This document shows, one piece after another, positions 19,115 through 30,288 of a stretch of 64,000 nucleotides of DNA. Within the stretch, counting starts at the first letter, position 1; each line of letters opens with the position of its first letter. The stretch covers positions 1,055,676-1,119,675 of the forward strand of contig CM041104.1 of assembly GCA_023079485.1 (NCBI GenBank), given 5' to 3'. Under the pieces are notes generated by a model. That model searched no databases. It saw only the letters and a list, made by a program, of their open reading frames with translations, and was not told the DNA's origin. Made by a program: the position numbers and the translations under genes. This stretch comes from Archilochus colubris. Lineage: Eukaryota; Chordata; Aves; Apodiformes; Trochilidae.

Positions 19115-19447
19115 CTGCTGCCGAGTGCCATGGCAAGCTGGGGACAGTGCAGAGCCTTTGTCATGACTGTGCCTGGGGAGGGGGGGTCACAAGAGGGCTT
19201 GCCTTTATAGTAGCATTATAAGGAAAGAGAAAAAAGGCAAGGGAAAAAAAAAAAAAAGAAATCCCAGGAGCCAGAAAGCCCGAGCTGCCACCCCGTGGCT
19301 GGTCCCAGGTTTATCTGTGCTGGAGGAAAACCCCAGCCTGGTGGTCCCCCTGGAGCCTGCCTGGAGCAAGACCCGGGGTGGCTTCTGTCTCCCCTTAGCC
19401 CCGTTCCCTGTCACTGGGCAGAGGTCAGGCCGGGCCCAGGGGGGACT

Positions 19448-19487
19448 GGGAAAGGGGCAATATGGATGGGAAAGGGGCAATATGGAT
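19448..19487. repeat. Two-copy 20-bp tandem repeat
   Basis: GGGAAAGGGGCAATATGGAT is present twice, back to back. Confidence 0.9.
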
Positions 19488-20294
19488 GTGGCAGCTCCTC
19501 GGGTGGTCCTCAGACTGCTCCTGAGCCACCTCCTGCAGCTCCTTGGGCTCTGTCCAGAGCCTCATGCAGCCCTTCCCACTTTCCCCTGCCTGTGCCCAGG
19601 GTCCTCATGTATTCCTTCTCCTCTAATTTCATGTTTCTGCCAACACCCATCCCTAATCGAGGGCCTGTTTGTACTCTCATGACACCCTCTCCTGCCTTTT
19701 CCTTGTTCTTTCAAGCACTTATTTATATCAGGAGATGGAGTAAAATTATTTTTTTATAGCGTGTGAATCTGAGACCTCTCCCCTGATCCAAGTGTCTCAT
19801 CACTGTGCAAGCACTTCCACCCCTGCAAAATGTCCTGGGGCAGGAGCAAGGAGATGGGGACAGTGATGCCCTCATGTGCCCTGAAGCAGCCTGAAGTCCT
19901 GGAAGAGCACAGCCCCGGGGTCCCTCAGCTGCCACTCCCCCCAACTCCCAGTGACTGTGTCCATCCCAGAGTGAAGAGTGCAGAGCAGGAGGGGGTGACA
20001 AGCCCCAAGCACCCGAGGAACACCCCAAGAGTGAGGCTGGGGCCATGAAACTTGTCCTGTTGGTGAAGGGCTGTGTCATGGTGGGTGTGCCAAGGAGCAA
20101 AGAAGACACAGCAGTGTCCCCCAGCTGCGTGTGTCCCTCCTGCCAAAGCAACACCGGGTCCTTTGGCCTGGGACAGCCTTCGGCTTGTGGCAAATGCCCA
20201 GCGGTTTGGGGCATGTGCTCAGGGGTCTCTGCCCTGCAGCACACCTTGCAGAGGGTTCACAGTCCCAACCAGGCACCCTGCCCACCCCACACCG

Positions 20295-20395
20295 AAGAAT
20301 TAATTTATTCAGCAGGGTTTTTTCCATGAGGAATGCAACTGATTCAAGTCGAATATTATATATATAAAAAATAGTCAAATCTTTATGACCCCACA
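20295..20395. other. AT-rich patch upstream of MYL9
   Basis: A 100-bp AT-rich segment (including TATATATATAAAAAATAG) in otherwise GC-rich spacer, about 2.7 kb upstream of the MYL9 TATA box. It contains a perfect M-CAT/TEAD core, CATTCCT on the minus strand, at 20329-20335. Enhancer function is only a guess. Confidence 0.3.
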
Positions 20396-20656
20396 TCTGC
20401 CCCAGTGACTGTGTTATCTGCACACACTTCCAAGAGCATTTCTGCAGGCAGCATCTTTACCTGTTCTGTGTCTGCCAAGGCACCAGGTATCACAAGCTGT
20501 ACCACCCTGCACAAGCCTGTCTCACTTCAAAGGCTGTGCCAGTCCCACCACCCCCCAACCAGCACCCAGCACCCCTGGAGGAACCACAGGGAGTCTGCAG
20601 CATGGCCAGGGGCTTGGAGCAGAGGATGGAGACACAGAGTCCATCCTTCCAGAGAG

Positions 20657-21140
20657 GAATCATACAATGGCTATGGTTGGAAGGGACCTTAAAGATCACC
20701 TACTTCCAACACATTCCACAAGATCAGGTTGCTCAAGGTCCCACACAAACTTCCCTTCAACACTGCCAGGGATGGGGCAGCCACAGCTTCCTTGGGCAAC
20801 CTGTTCAGTGTCTCATCACCCACACAGTAAAGAATTTTCCTCCTAATGTCCAACCTCAATCTCCCCTCTTCAAGTTCTAACGCATTTCCCTTCTCTTCTC
20901 CCTACCCCTCGTGCCCAAAGCCCTCCCCCAGCTTTCTTGTAGCCCCTTCAGATATTGGAAGGTTGCTCTGAGCTCACCTGGGAGCCTCCTCTTCTCCAGG
21001 CTGAACAACCCCAATCCCTCAGCCTGGCTTCCCAGGGAGGTGCTCAGCCCTCTGAGCATTTATTTGCTCTCCTCTGGACATGTCCCAGGAGCTCTGTGTC
21101 CTTCTGATGTTGGGGACTCCAGAACTGGACCTCAGAGGAG
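20657..21140 (-). mobile_element. CR1 LINE 3' portion
   Basis: Reads from the 3' end GGTTGGAAGGGACCTTAAAG through GGGGCAGCCACAGCTTC and CTTCTCCAGGCTGAACAACC to CTCCAGAACTGGAC, a typical reverse-complement CR1 of about 480 bp. The terminal octamers are diverged, so this copy is older than the ones at 10655 and 29750. Confidence 0.92.
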
Positions 21141-21524
21141 GCTGTTCCGGGACATCCTCGGCGCTCGGTGCGGTCTGCAGGGCTCAGCGGGGGCTTTGCT
21201 CTCCGGGCTGCCCCGTCCCCACTGACACCGACCGGCAGCACAGCACGGGGACCACTGTCACACCATCACACGGGGTTCACCATCACATGTCCCCTCCCCA
21301 CCAGGACCCGCCCTACACATCGCGGGTCCCTCCTGCGATCCCCGGGGCCACTGCCCCCCACGGCAAGCAGGGCAGGCGGCAGGGCCGGGCTCGGACCTAC
21401 AGGGAGGCAGCAGGACCCGCCCCGAGGTCTGGGGGCTCGGGGGTCCCTGGGGGCTCTGGGGGTTTGGGGGGACCTGAGGTTCTGGGGGCCCTGGGAGCTC
21501 TGGAGGTTGGGCGTCTCTGAGCCC

Positions 21525-21856
21525 CTGTCTTCTCTCTCTGTCCCCTCACTCTCTGTCCCCTCTCTCTCTCTGTCCCCCCTCTCTCTCTCTGTCCCCTCTC
21601 TCTCTGTCCCCCCTCTCTCTCTCTGTCCCCTCTCTCTCTGTCCCCCCTCTCTCTGTCCCCTCTCTCTGTCCCTCCTCTCTGTCCCCTCTCTCTCTGTCCC
21701 CTCTCTCTCTGTCCCCTCTCTCTGTCCCCCCTCTCTCTCCCCTCTCTCTCTGTCCCCTCTCTCTCTCTCTCCCCTCTCTCTCTGTCCCCTCTCTCTCTGT
21801 CCCCTCTCTCTGTCCCCTCTCTCTCTGTCCCCTCTGTCCCCTCCCCTCCTCCCCCA
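21525..21856. repeat. CT-rich minisatellite, CTCTCTCTGTCCCC-type units
   Basis: More than twenty imperfect 12-18 bp units built from (CT)n followed by GTCCCC make a ~330-bp pyrimidine-rich tract just upstream of the RAB5IF CpG island. Long open frames in it (RGTERE-like on the minus strand, SLSVPSL-like on the plus) are translation of the repeat, not genes. Confidence 0.95.
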
Positions 21857-21879
21857 AGCTCCGCCCTCCCTCCCCAGCC

Positions 21880-22400
21880 CCTCCCCGAGCGCAGCGCTCC
21901 CCGCGTTATTCTGAGCCCTCTCCCCCGCCGTAGGATGAGCGGGCGTTGGGCGCTGTCACGCGTGTCGGGCGCGGGCGCGGCGATTGGCGAGGCGGGGTCG
22001 CGGGTGGGTGACGCGGCTGTGCGGCCGCTTCCGGTGCGGCGGTGCCGGGCGGGTGAGGAGATGAGCGGCGGGAGGCGGCGGGAGGAGGCGGCGCACGCGC
22101 AGCAGCACGCGGTGGCCAACGGCGGAGCGGGGGCGCGCGGGTCGGTGTGGGGCAAAGCGCTGCGGAGCGACTCGGCCTGGAACGACAAGGTGAGGGGGAA
22201 CGGGGGGGCTCAGCGGCTGGGTCGGTGAGAGGGGCCGGTGACCGCCCCGCCCGACCCCGGGCCCGCAGGCGCCTGTCCCCTGTCCCGCCGTGCCGGGCAG
22301 GGAGGGCCCCGGGGGGTGGCGGGTGTGCGGCGGGGCCCGCCCGTCCTGGTGCCGGGGCGCGGGGCCAAAGCAAACAGGAGCGGCCCTGGGAGTCGGTACC
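21880..22400 (+). promoter_or_regulatory. RAB5IF: CpG island promoter of RAB5IF
   Basis: A CpG-rich block around the first RAB5IF exon. It includes an inverted CCAAT box (ATTGG, 21983-21987) in GCGATTGGCG and an ETS-type CTTCCGG at about 22028, a combination common in housekeeping promoters without TATA. The CCAAT position suggests transcription starts shortly before the ATG at 22061. Confidence 0.75.
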
Positions 22401-25400
22401 TCGGCTGGGTTTGGGCTCTGGGATGGACTCGTCTCGGAGTGAATAAAAACCGCCCGTGTGCAATGGGAGCTGGGGCTGTAGCTTGTTTGGGGGAAAAGCT
22501 CTGCCTGGAAATCCGCTCCCGGGGCTGAGGGAAAGGGCAGCGGCGGGATCGGGCGTGTGAGTGCCCCTGCCTCGGTGTCAGGCACGGGGGTGCTGTCACA
22601 GAACGGTGACACCCTGGCACTTGGTGAGCTCTTGGCTTCACTGCTCCTCTGCTTCCGCTCCTGTGCAACAGAGATTTGTTTGCTACAAAACCCAACGCGT
22701 GTCCCTGACCTGCGGGGCTGTGCTCCCGTTTGTCTGGAAGCCTCCAAGTGTGACTGAAAACGTTCCATCCCCGGGCTTCCCAGCGCTCCGAGCTCCAGAG
22801 CGGGGATATTGAGGTGATATTTTGGAGAGAAATTCTTTATTGTGAGGGTGCTGAGCCCCTGTCCCAGGGTGCCCAGAGAAGCTGTGGCTGCCCCATCCCT
22901 GGCAGTGTTCCAGCCCAGGTTGGATGGGGCTTGGAGCACCCTGGGCTGTGGGAGGTGTCCCTGACCATGGCAGGGGCTTGATCATCTTTTAAGGTCTCTT
23001 CCAGCCCAAACCAGGGGTCCTGTGAGCTCTCCCATGTGCTGTCACACTCCTGGCTGGTGTCCCTTCTGCTGCCACCCCCACCAGGTGCTCTGAGCTCCAG
23101 AGCACCCCGGGCACACTGCCAGGCAGGGGGAGCAGGACAGGACGTGGCTGCTTTGCTGGTTTTGCTGTGCAGCATGGTGAAGGTGCAGCCCCCAGCCTGC
23201 TTCCCCTCGGGGGGGGGATGTGCAGGTGCTCACAGAGCTGCTGGGGCTCTCCCATGCTCAGCTTCACCCACTGCTGACAAACTGAGCAGGAGTGGTGGTG
23301 AGTGCCAGGCTGCACCAGGGCTTCCGTGGAATCACAGGATGGGGTGGGTTGGAAGGGACCTTAAAGATCATCTAGATCCAACCTCCTGCCATGGACAGGG
23401 ACACCTCCCACTCAACCAGGTTGCTCAAGGCCCCACCTGGTTTTGGTGGGGCATGTTTTGATGCAACAGGATGTGAACTGGAGGCTGAAATCCCTGAGGA
23501 ATGCAGTGACTGAGGGGAACGACCAGAGCTTCACCTCACATGGCTTCTTCCCCTTGGAGCCAAACAACCCCACACACCAGAAAGGTGCAGTGCAGCACCA
23601 GCAGAAAGGCCAGTGGTGTCTGGGGGTGTGCTGGGGCAATCCCACCCTTGGGGAGGCTAGAAAAAAGCAGGGGAACAGATGTGTTCTTTAAAGGGACTCT
23701 GCAGCTGGCCCAGCAGAGGACAGAGCCAGGTGTTTCATTTGGAAGCAGAGAAGTCCAGGGTGTTGGAAGCCCTGAGCTGCTTTCCTGGGCTCTGAGTGCA
23801 GTATCCAGTACATTGACTGAAAAAATGAGTGTTCAGTGTGTTAAATTTTTGCTTTTTAATTGTGTGGGGTTTGTTTTTTTTTTGTTTTTTTTTGTCGGGC
23901 TTGTTTTTTGTTTTTGTTTTTTGTTTTTTTTTTAAGGGAAACAGTAAATGCCAAACTCTTTCTTGTGCTTTGTCTCCTCAGGACGAGTTTTTAGATGTGA
24001 TCTACTGGTTCCGGCAGATCATTGCAGTTATTCTGGGAGTCATCTGGGGAATAGTTCCACTGAAGGGATTCGTGGGAATAGCAGTGTAAGGTTTATTTCC
24101 TTTTCTGTCTCCTGTACTTTCCCACATTTGGACTTTCCTTGGTGTCTGTTTTAGAGCTGTGCTGTAAACAGTGGGCTGGACAAATCTGTCCTGTGTCTTA
24201 AAGCCAGTGTTGCATTCCAGACTGGTATTTATCATGAAATTCATACAAGTTGTAACATGTCTTCATCAGCCTCTTCCTCTCTCCTCCTCAGCCTGTTTAA
24301 TGCTTTTAATTTTTGTTGGGTTGGTTGGGTTTTGGGTTTTTTTTGTTGGGGGGGGTTGTTTTATTATTCTTCAAGAGGACATGGGTAGTAGAAGGCAATG
24401 AGAGGCTCAGCTGACTTCTGCAGTAGCCTTTTCCTGCATATATGAACAGGGCCATGAATCTGGTGCTAATGGGGCCACCTGAGGAATCAAACCCAAAGAG
24501 GGGAAGGCGTGGTGGTCCTTCTCTTTGAGTCAGGACCCCTCCTCAGAGAGGAGGTTCTCTTGGCAGACAGGAGGGGTGGCTTCTCTTTGCAGAAGGGAAG
24601 ATTTATTTGAAATAGCAAAGTCCACGGGTGTGGAGCAGGGGAAGGAGCAGCACTGGCAGCATTCCTGCAGCACTTGCTGGTTGTTCTTCCACCCCTGGTG
24701 TGGGGGAAGGCAGTGCATGTTCAGATCCCCACTCAGACATGGGATTTGGGTCACATCCCAGCAGGTGTCCCAAGGCTGCAGTGAGTTCTGAAACAAAAAT
24801 TAGTTTGAGATGTGCCTGACAGCCTCTGTAGGACACAAGAGACAGGAAACAGCCCTGCTCTGAGTGGTGGGTGTGGGAAGATGCTGTGGCTGCTCTGAGG
24901 AACCTCTCTTTGCAAGGTCTCCCAGTCAAGCTCACAGCTTCTTGGGGAAAATTGACTTGTCACTTTGTCCCTCCTCCTGAGTGTTTGTAGCAAGAAAACA
25001 GAGGGAACACATGTCTCTAAGGAAAAAAACCAAAGTGTGAAATTTAGAGAAAAGAGGCTGGAAAGTGATGCTCCAGCAGGAACTCCCTTGCACCATGAAA
25101 ACAAATCTAAAGTGCTCCCAGTAACAGGAGTGGAGTCACTGGGAAGCACTGTTCTTACTTAGCCCTCCATTAATTCACAAGGCACCTCCACATACCTAAG
25201 CCAATTCCTGTGCTAAACGTTAAGAACTGGAAGTGATTTGGTGCATAGTGGAAAAATGAGAAACTTGTAGGAGTATGGTGAGGGGTGCTGGGTGCTGTGC
25301 AGTCACACTGCTGCTCACAGCTGCTGCCAGTGGCTGGACTTGTCTGCATTGCCCTTTCTACACAGCCACCTTTCCTTCTGTCACTTTCCCCCCGTGCCCC

Positions 25401-26726
25401 AGCCCTAAGGGGGGTGATGTAAAGCCAGACCTTTCTAAGGACAACCAGGAGGTTCTGTTTTGCCTCTCTGCTGGAGTGTGACTGTTGGCACAGACTAGAG
25501 AGCCCTGAGGGTTGTCTCAAGTTGAAGCTCAGTGGCTCTGAGGGTCTCCTCTGGCTCTTACCCACTGGTCATGGGGTTGGTGATGGGGACCTAACTGAGC
25601 ACAGAGTCAGAACAGTCTTCCCTCTTAGCAGCGTCAAAATCAAGGAGCACACACAAGGAAATTGGAGCAAGAATGCTGCCAGTCTGCAGGATAGGGAGGC
25701 TCCCAGGGTTTGCTGATCTGCTGTCCAGCTTTTGGCTGCTTTGTTGTCTGCTGAGCCCTACAAGGAGCACACTGGGTCTTGTGAGGAGAACTCACACTGT
25801 GGTGAGCAGACCTGGAGGTGACTGAGCTGCCTGGGGAGCACTGCAGGAACAGGGTTCCTCTTGGCTTCCCCTCTGCTGGAGCTGAAAGATGTTTCACTGC
25901 TCTGATGGGTACCTGCACCCTGCACCAGCAAAATGACTGCACCTCTTCCCTTTCTTCCAGATTCTGCCTGATCAATGCTGGTGTTCTGTACCTCTACTTC
26001 AGCAGCTTCCAGCAGATAGATGAGGAGGAGTATGGTGGGACGTGGGAGCTGACAAAGGAAGGATTCATGACATCTTTTGCACTGTTTCTGGTAATGCCTC
26101 TTGCTTTTTCTAAGTTAATTAGTAATTTTCTGAGGGAAAAGAGCTGGAAGAAAAGCAGGTGTGGTGGTGTACTGACAGTAGAGATGTGTTAACATCATCT
26201 GATAAGTAGAGTTGATTGGGGAAAAAAAATCCCCAAATCTGTTAGCTACTGGCTATGAAGAGCAGCATTAATGCTCCTTTTTCTGCAGGAGCAGACAGCT
26301 GTTTCTGCATCTGCCACTTCTATGTCTTCCCACCCTCTGTCCCAGATATCCTGGTGGAGTTTCATCTCGAGCTAGTTACACCAAACTGGTGGTTTGGGTG
26401 TCATCATGTTTCCCCTGAGTCCCCTCTCCCAAGCCTCTGAATGTGCCCAGCACTTGATTTGGTGTTTTCTAAATCACCAGTGGGACTGTGGCAGGAATTT
26501 AACATGGAGAGGCTCCCCAGCTCAGGAGACAAGCAAACTGAATGCCACTCTCCTCACATCTCTGGAGCCATCTCACAGCTGGAATTCAGTCCCCAGTCCT
26601 CTGCTGAGTGCAAAGTGTGAGGCTTGGTTTATGTGCCCTCTCCAGAGGCTTTGAAATAACCTTTGTTTCCTTTCCTCTCCCCAGGTGGTGTGGATAATCT
26701 TCTATACTGCCATCCACTATGATTGA
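22061..26726 (+). CDS. RAB5IF: RAB5IF (C20orf24/OPTI/RCAF1), small ER multipass membrane protein
   Basis: Known as Rab5-interacting factor, respirasome assembly factor 1 and the obligate partner of the TMCO1 insertase in the ER multipass translocon. Coding exons are 22061-22189, 23982-24085, 25961-26090 and 26685-26726 (129+104+130+42 = 405 nt), giving 134 aa, close to the human 137. All introns are GT-AG and phases fit. The N-terminus (MSGGRRREE) is a basic, low-complexity cytosolic tail; three hydrophobic segments follow at about 55-70, 73-91 and 113-131, separated by an acidic loop QIDEEEYGG (96-104); the C-terminus is TAIHYD. Conserved blocks DEFLDVIYWFRQIIAV and TWELTKEGFMTSFALF leave no doubt about identity. 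An in-frame ATG at 21935 would add 42 residues, but it precedes the likely promoter elements and is not favoured. Confidence 0.97.
22835..23012 (+). mobile_element. CR1 LINE 3'-end fragment
   Basis: Shows TTCTTTATTGTGAGGGTGCT, GGGTGCCCAGAGAAGCTGTG, GGTTGGATGGGGCTTGGAG and GATCATCTTTTAAGGTCTC in order, sense to RAB5IF, inside intron 1. Terminal octamers are missing. Confidence 0.9.
23328..23445 (-). mobile_element. CR1 LINE 3'-end fragment
   Basis: GGAATCACAGGATGG, then GGTTGGAAGGGACCTTAAAG, ATCTAGATCCAACCTCCTGC and CAGGTTGCTCAAGGCCCC: reverse-complement CR1 3' end, antisense to RAB5IF in intron 1. Confidence 0.9.
24086..25960 (+). other. RAB5IF: RAB5IF intron 2
   Basis: 1.9-kb intron with a T/G-rich low-complexity stretch near 24305-24370. 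I see nothing else recognisable in it. Confidence 0.9.
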
Positions 26727-27590
26727 CAGTCTGCAGCTTTTGCCTGTTGATTCAGTCATCAGGAAATCAAGGAGGTTTTAATGATGATTGTCTTGAGTTG
26801 GACTAGTGGGAAGGTGAGGGAAGTGACATCAACTTCCTTCTGTACCAGTGGTCTGATCAGCCTGAAGGAGCCCAAGTCTTCTGCTGGAGAAGTTTGTCTC
26901 CCTTTTATATACTCATTAATTGTTGGAACTATTAAAAAGCCATTGGAATTTTTGAAAGTGGTTCAAGACTGTTCAGATTTTGAACTTCCTGTGACTAGCC
27001 AGTAACTCTATCAAACTCCTGTGTGCTGAAGTTTGAATCTGTTAATTTAATGTATGTATGCCCTTCTCTTTGGAATCTGTAATTAAATCCTGACTTGTCT
27101 TCCATTGCTGTCCTTTAGACAAACAGTTTTTAAAAAGCAGTTTTAGGGTAGGAGGAAGGCACTGCAGCATCCAGGACATGAGTTGAGTGGCTGTCCATCC
27201 TTAGCATGTTTTTTGTAATAATCAGATCTGATTTGATTAAACAGACTGTATTGTTACCATTTCTAATATTTTTGTTTTACTTGCAAACCAGTCGATGACC
27301 AGAATTTTTAAATGGTCTTTGCTGAAGACAAATTTTTAAGCAACTTTGCTAGAAAAAATTGTGTTTCATTTCATTAACAAAGATTTAATGCAAGGTGTGT
27401 TTGGGAGGGCTTAGAAACTCCATTGCATTCTGCTGGCCTGGCTAGTAAGTTGCTAGCATGTACCTCAGAGCTTGGTAGTCTTGAAGGACACTCATTCTGA
27501 AGAAACCTTTTTAAATATTAAGCATTTAATTTGTAATTTTTTTTTAAACTCTTGAATTCAACTTGTTAATAAATGCAGGAGACTAAGACA
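26727..27590 (+). other. RAB5IF: RAB5IF 3' untranslated region
   Basis: AT-rich sequence after the stop codon, with ATTAAA hexamers near 26930, 27083 and 27237 and a canonical AATAAA at 27568-27573, the most likely main polyadenylation signal. Further AATAAA motifs near 28204 and 28405 could serve longer forms. Confidence 0.6.
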
Positions 27591-29185
27591 CAATTGAGGC
27601 AGCTATTATCTTAAATGCAGAATTACTGACTTGCAGATCAAGTGAAGTACAGAGCTTCTGGTTTGTGAGGTGCTTTTTATGAGCTGACCACGTCACAGCT
27701 CAGTTCCTCCCTAGTCACACCCTGCTGGTGCATCACTGGGGGAGTCTCTGCTTTAAGGTATTTTAAAGGACATTTTGTCTCTCAGAAACACTTCTTGGGA
27801 AACACGCACAGTTCTTGTTACTCTCAGATGATCCTATAGTCTTGTTGCCCTCTGGTCCTTGCTTTTCTAAACAGCTCAGGCACCCAGAAAGAGTCCTGAC
27901 CTCCAGCTGCCTTATAATGAGGAGTTGATGGGTTTAGGGAGTGCTTCTGAGCACCTGCTGCTTCTCTTGGAAGAACAGCCTGGTTCTCAGACCTGAGTAT
28001 GCAAAGCCAGGGACCTGAGTGGGGGCTCCACTTCCATTCTTAGCAGGGAAAATGCTGTCTGCTTTTGGTGGAAAATGCACACCTGGCTGTTCTGGGCCCT
28101 TGGGATGCCAAGGGGAGAGTGCAATAGCAGACAGCTTTTGCTACTTGTGAGTTGCCAATTAAAGTAAATTATCTGCCCAGTGTTAAACCGTGACATTATC
28201 TCAAATAAAAACTACTCTTACTTGCTCCTCCCCATCCTTAAATTCTCAGTCTTTTAGTCTTACACTTCATTTTTCTGTTCTTTCAGCTGAAAGCATTAAT
28301 TTTCCACAAGAATTGCACAGCCTGCTAGTTCTAGGTCACCCTTTCCTACTGGCATCTCTGCATCTCAGCTACCAGTAAAATCAGTGTATACTTGAAATGC
28401 TCTAATAAATGTCACCTGGATAATCCACTGTGCAGCTTCTGTGTCTTTTGGTCTTTTAAAGTTTTGCAGAATGGTCAGAGTGTGGGATTCCTTTACGAGT
28501 TTGATTTCTGGTAAATATCAGACAGGAAATATCTGGGATTCTCAGGTCTCCTGTGCAGCAGGCTGGAGTCCTGCATTTCTAGAAGGGGCCAGAAGCATTT
28601 GTAGTGGAAGAAGCAGCTAATGCTTCAATCCATGCTTTAATGGGTGATTAAAATGATTAAGCCAAATGTTGCCTCCCCATAAGCTGCTCTGCTCCTTCAG
28701 CTGCTGTCCCTGCCCTGGAGCATGCCAGAGCCACTGCTGCCTTGCAGGGTGACCGAGTCTAGTCCAGAGCAGGACTTCAAGCAGAGTGAAAGATTGCAGA
28801 GCTGGAGAGTTGCTTACCTGCCCCTTTGCTTTTTTCCTTGCTTGCCTGCAGTCCCACCGGCTAAATCTCTTGGTCTTTGCAGTTCTCTACAGCTCTAGAG
28901 GCTGGAACCTGGGAGAACCTGAGCTGAAGAGGGTCATGACTGTGACATTGGTGTATGGATCTCCTCAAGGGTCCTGGTAAATAAATTGGAGATTGCAGTT
29001 GCTCATCTGCAAGCTTTTAAGCTCTAAAGGTTTCTGTTTTAAGGGGTGCCTCAGTGACTAGAAGCAAGTGTTCCCAGTGCTGGTCACCAGGAGAACTAAA
29101 GCAATGGTGTCTGTCCCTGAAGAAGTGAGATCCATTTTAAGAAACTCAGGGGAGTCTGGCAGGCTGTAGAAAAGAGCTGGACATC

Positions 29186-29236
29186 CTAGAATCATAGAAT
29201 TGTTTTGTTTGGAAAAGACCTTTAAGATCATCTTAC
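29186..29236 (-). mobile_element. CR1 LINE 3'-terminal scrap
   Basis: About 50 bp: CCTAGAATCATAGAATTG followed by TTTGGAAAAGACCTTTAAGA, the reverse complement of a CR1 3' end. Confidence 0.75.
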
Positions 29237-29749
29237 AATGATGAGCATGTAGAAAACAGGTTTGTTTGGTTGGTTGGTTTGGTTTGGTTTGGTTTTTTTT
29301 GCAGAGGCTTGAGAAACTGACGTAGCAAAGAGTATGAAGTTGAGTGCCAGGACAGAAGGCAGCAGCTGAGAGGAGCAGGGACTGCAGTGGGAGGAACAGG
29401 AGCTTGGGCAGCACCTCTGTCCTCAGCTGTTTTTGCACAACACAATGAGCATGCTTGCTCTGCACTCCTCTGCTCAAAGGGCAGATTTGCTGGGGCTGCT
29501 GTGAGGTTTTGTGCTACCATGGAGTTGTAACTCTGGGAGAAAGAAAAAAGTCTTTCTCGTGCTGTGAGAGCTGAGCTGCGGGAGCCACAGCTGTTAGGAT
29601 GTGGTTCCACCAGGAGGGGTCTGTATGATGGTGCACAAGAAGAGGGCTCTGTTCTGCTCACTGCATCCCTTTGGCTTTCAGCAACAAGAAGCCAGTCCCT
29701 GGCAGGAAGGAGAGTGAGATATTCCCCAGCCTAACCTCATTCTCCCCTG

Positions 29750-30288
29750 TGCTCAGCCCTGGTGAGGCCACAGCTTGAGTCCTGTGTCCAGTTCTGGGCC
29801 CCTCAGCTCAGGAAGGAGATTGAGGTGCTGGAGCAGGTCCAGAGAAGAGCAAGGAGGCTGTGAAGGGATCAAGCAGAATTGCTGTGAGGAAGGGCTGAGG
29901 GAGCTGGGGGTGTTGAGGCTGGAGAAGAGGAGGCTCAGGGGAGACCTCATCACTCTCTACAACTCCCTGAAAGGAGGTTGGAGCCAGGGGGGGGTTGGGC
30001 TCTTTTCCCAGGCAACTCTCAGCAAGACAAGAGGGCAGGGTCTCAAGTTGTGCCAGGGGAGGTTTAGGTTGGAGATGAGAAAGAATTTCTTTCTGGAGAG
30101 GGTGATCAGGCATTGGAATGGGCTGCCCAGGGAAGTAGTGGATTCTCCGTGTCTGGAGATACTTCCAAAGAGCCTGGATGTGGCACTGAGTGCCATGGGC
30201 TGGGAACCACGGGGGGAGTGGATCAAGGGTTGGACTTGAGGATCTCTGAGGTCCCTTCCAACCCAGCCAGTTCTAGGATTCTGTGATG
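29750..30288 (+). mobile_element. CR1 LINE 3' portion, young-looking copy
   Basis: About 540 bp from CAGCCCTGGTGAGGCCACAG (end of ORF2) to TTCTAGGATTCTGTGATG. Over their shared length it differs from the MYL9-intron copy at 10655-11174 by only scattered bases, even across the normally variable 3' UTR. 5'-truncated. Confidence 0.95.

Larger units (their letters stand above)
17700..21860. other. Intergenic region between divergent MYL9 and RAB5IF
   Basis: About 4.2 kb between two promoters pointing away from each other. It contains short direct repeats, an AT-rich patch, one CR1 copy and a CT-rich minisatellite, all listed separately. No gene was recognised. Confidence 0.7.
22190..23981 (+). 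other. RAB5IF: RAB5IF intron 1
   Basis: 1.8-kb intron with the GC-rich tail of the promoter island, two CR1 fragments and a T-rich low-complexity tract (about 23868-23935) ending some 45 bp before the exon 2 acceptor. No other exon seen. Confidence 0.9.

Noticed and set aside
21397..22188. Long minus-strand and plus-strand frames with RGTERE or SLSVPSL repeats
   Set aside because: They are translations of the CT-rich minisatellite and neighbouring GC-rich island.
23868..23935. T-rich tract before RAB5IF exon 2 considered as a retrocopy tail
   Set aside because: It is irregular TTTTG low-complexity sequence without flanking target duplications or an attached gene copy.
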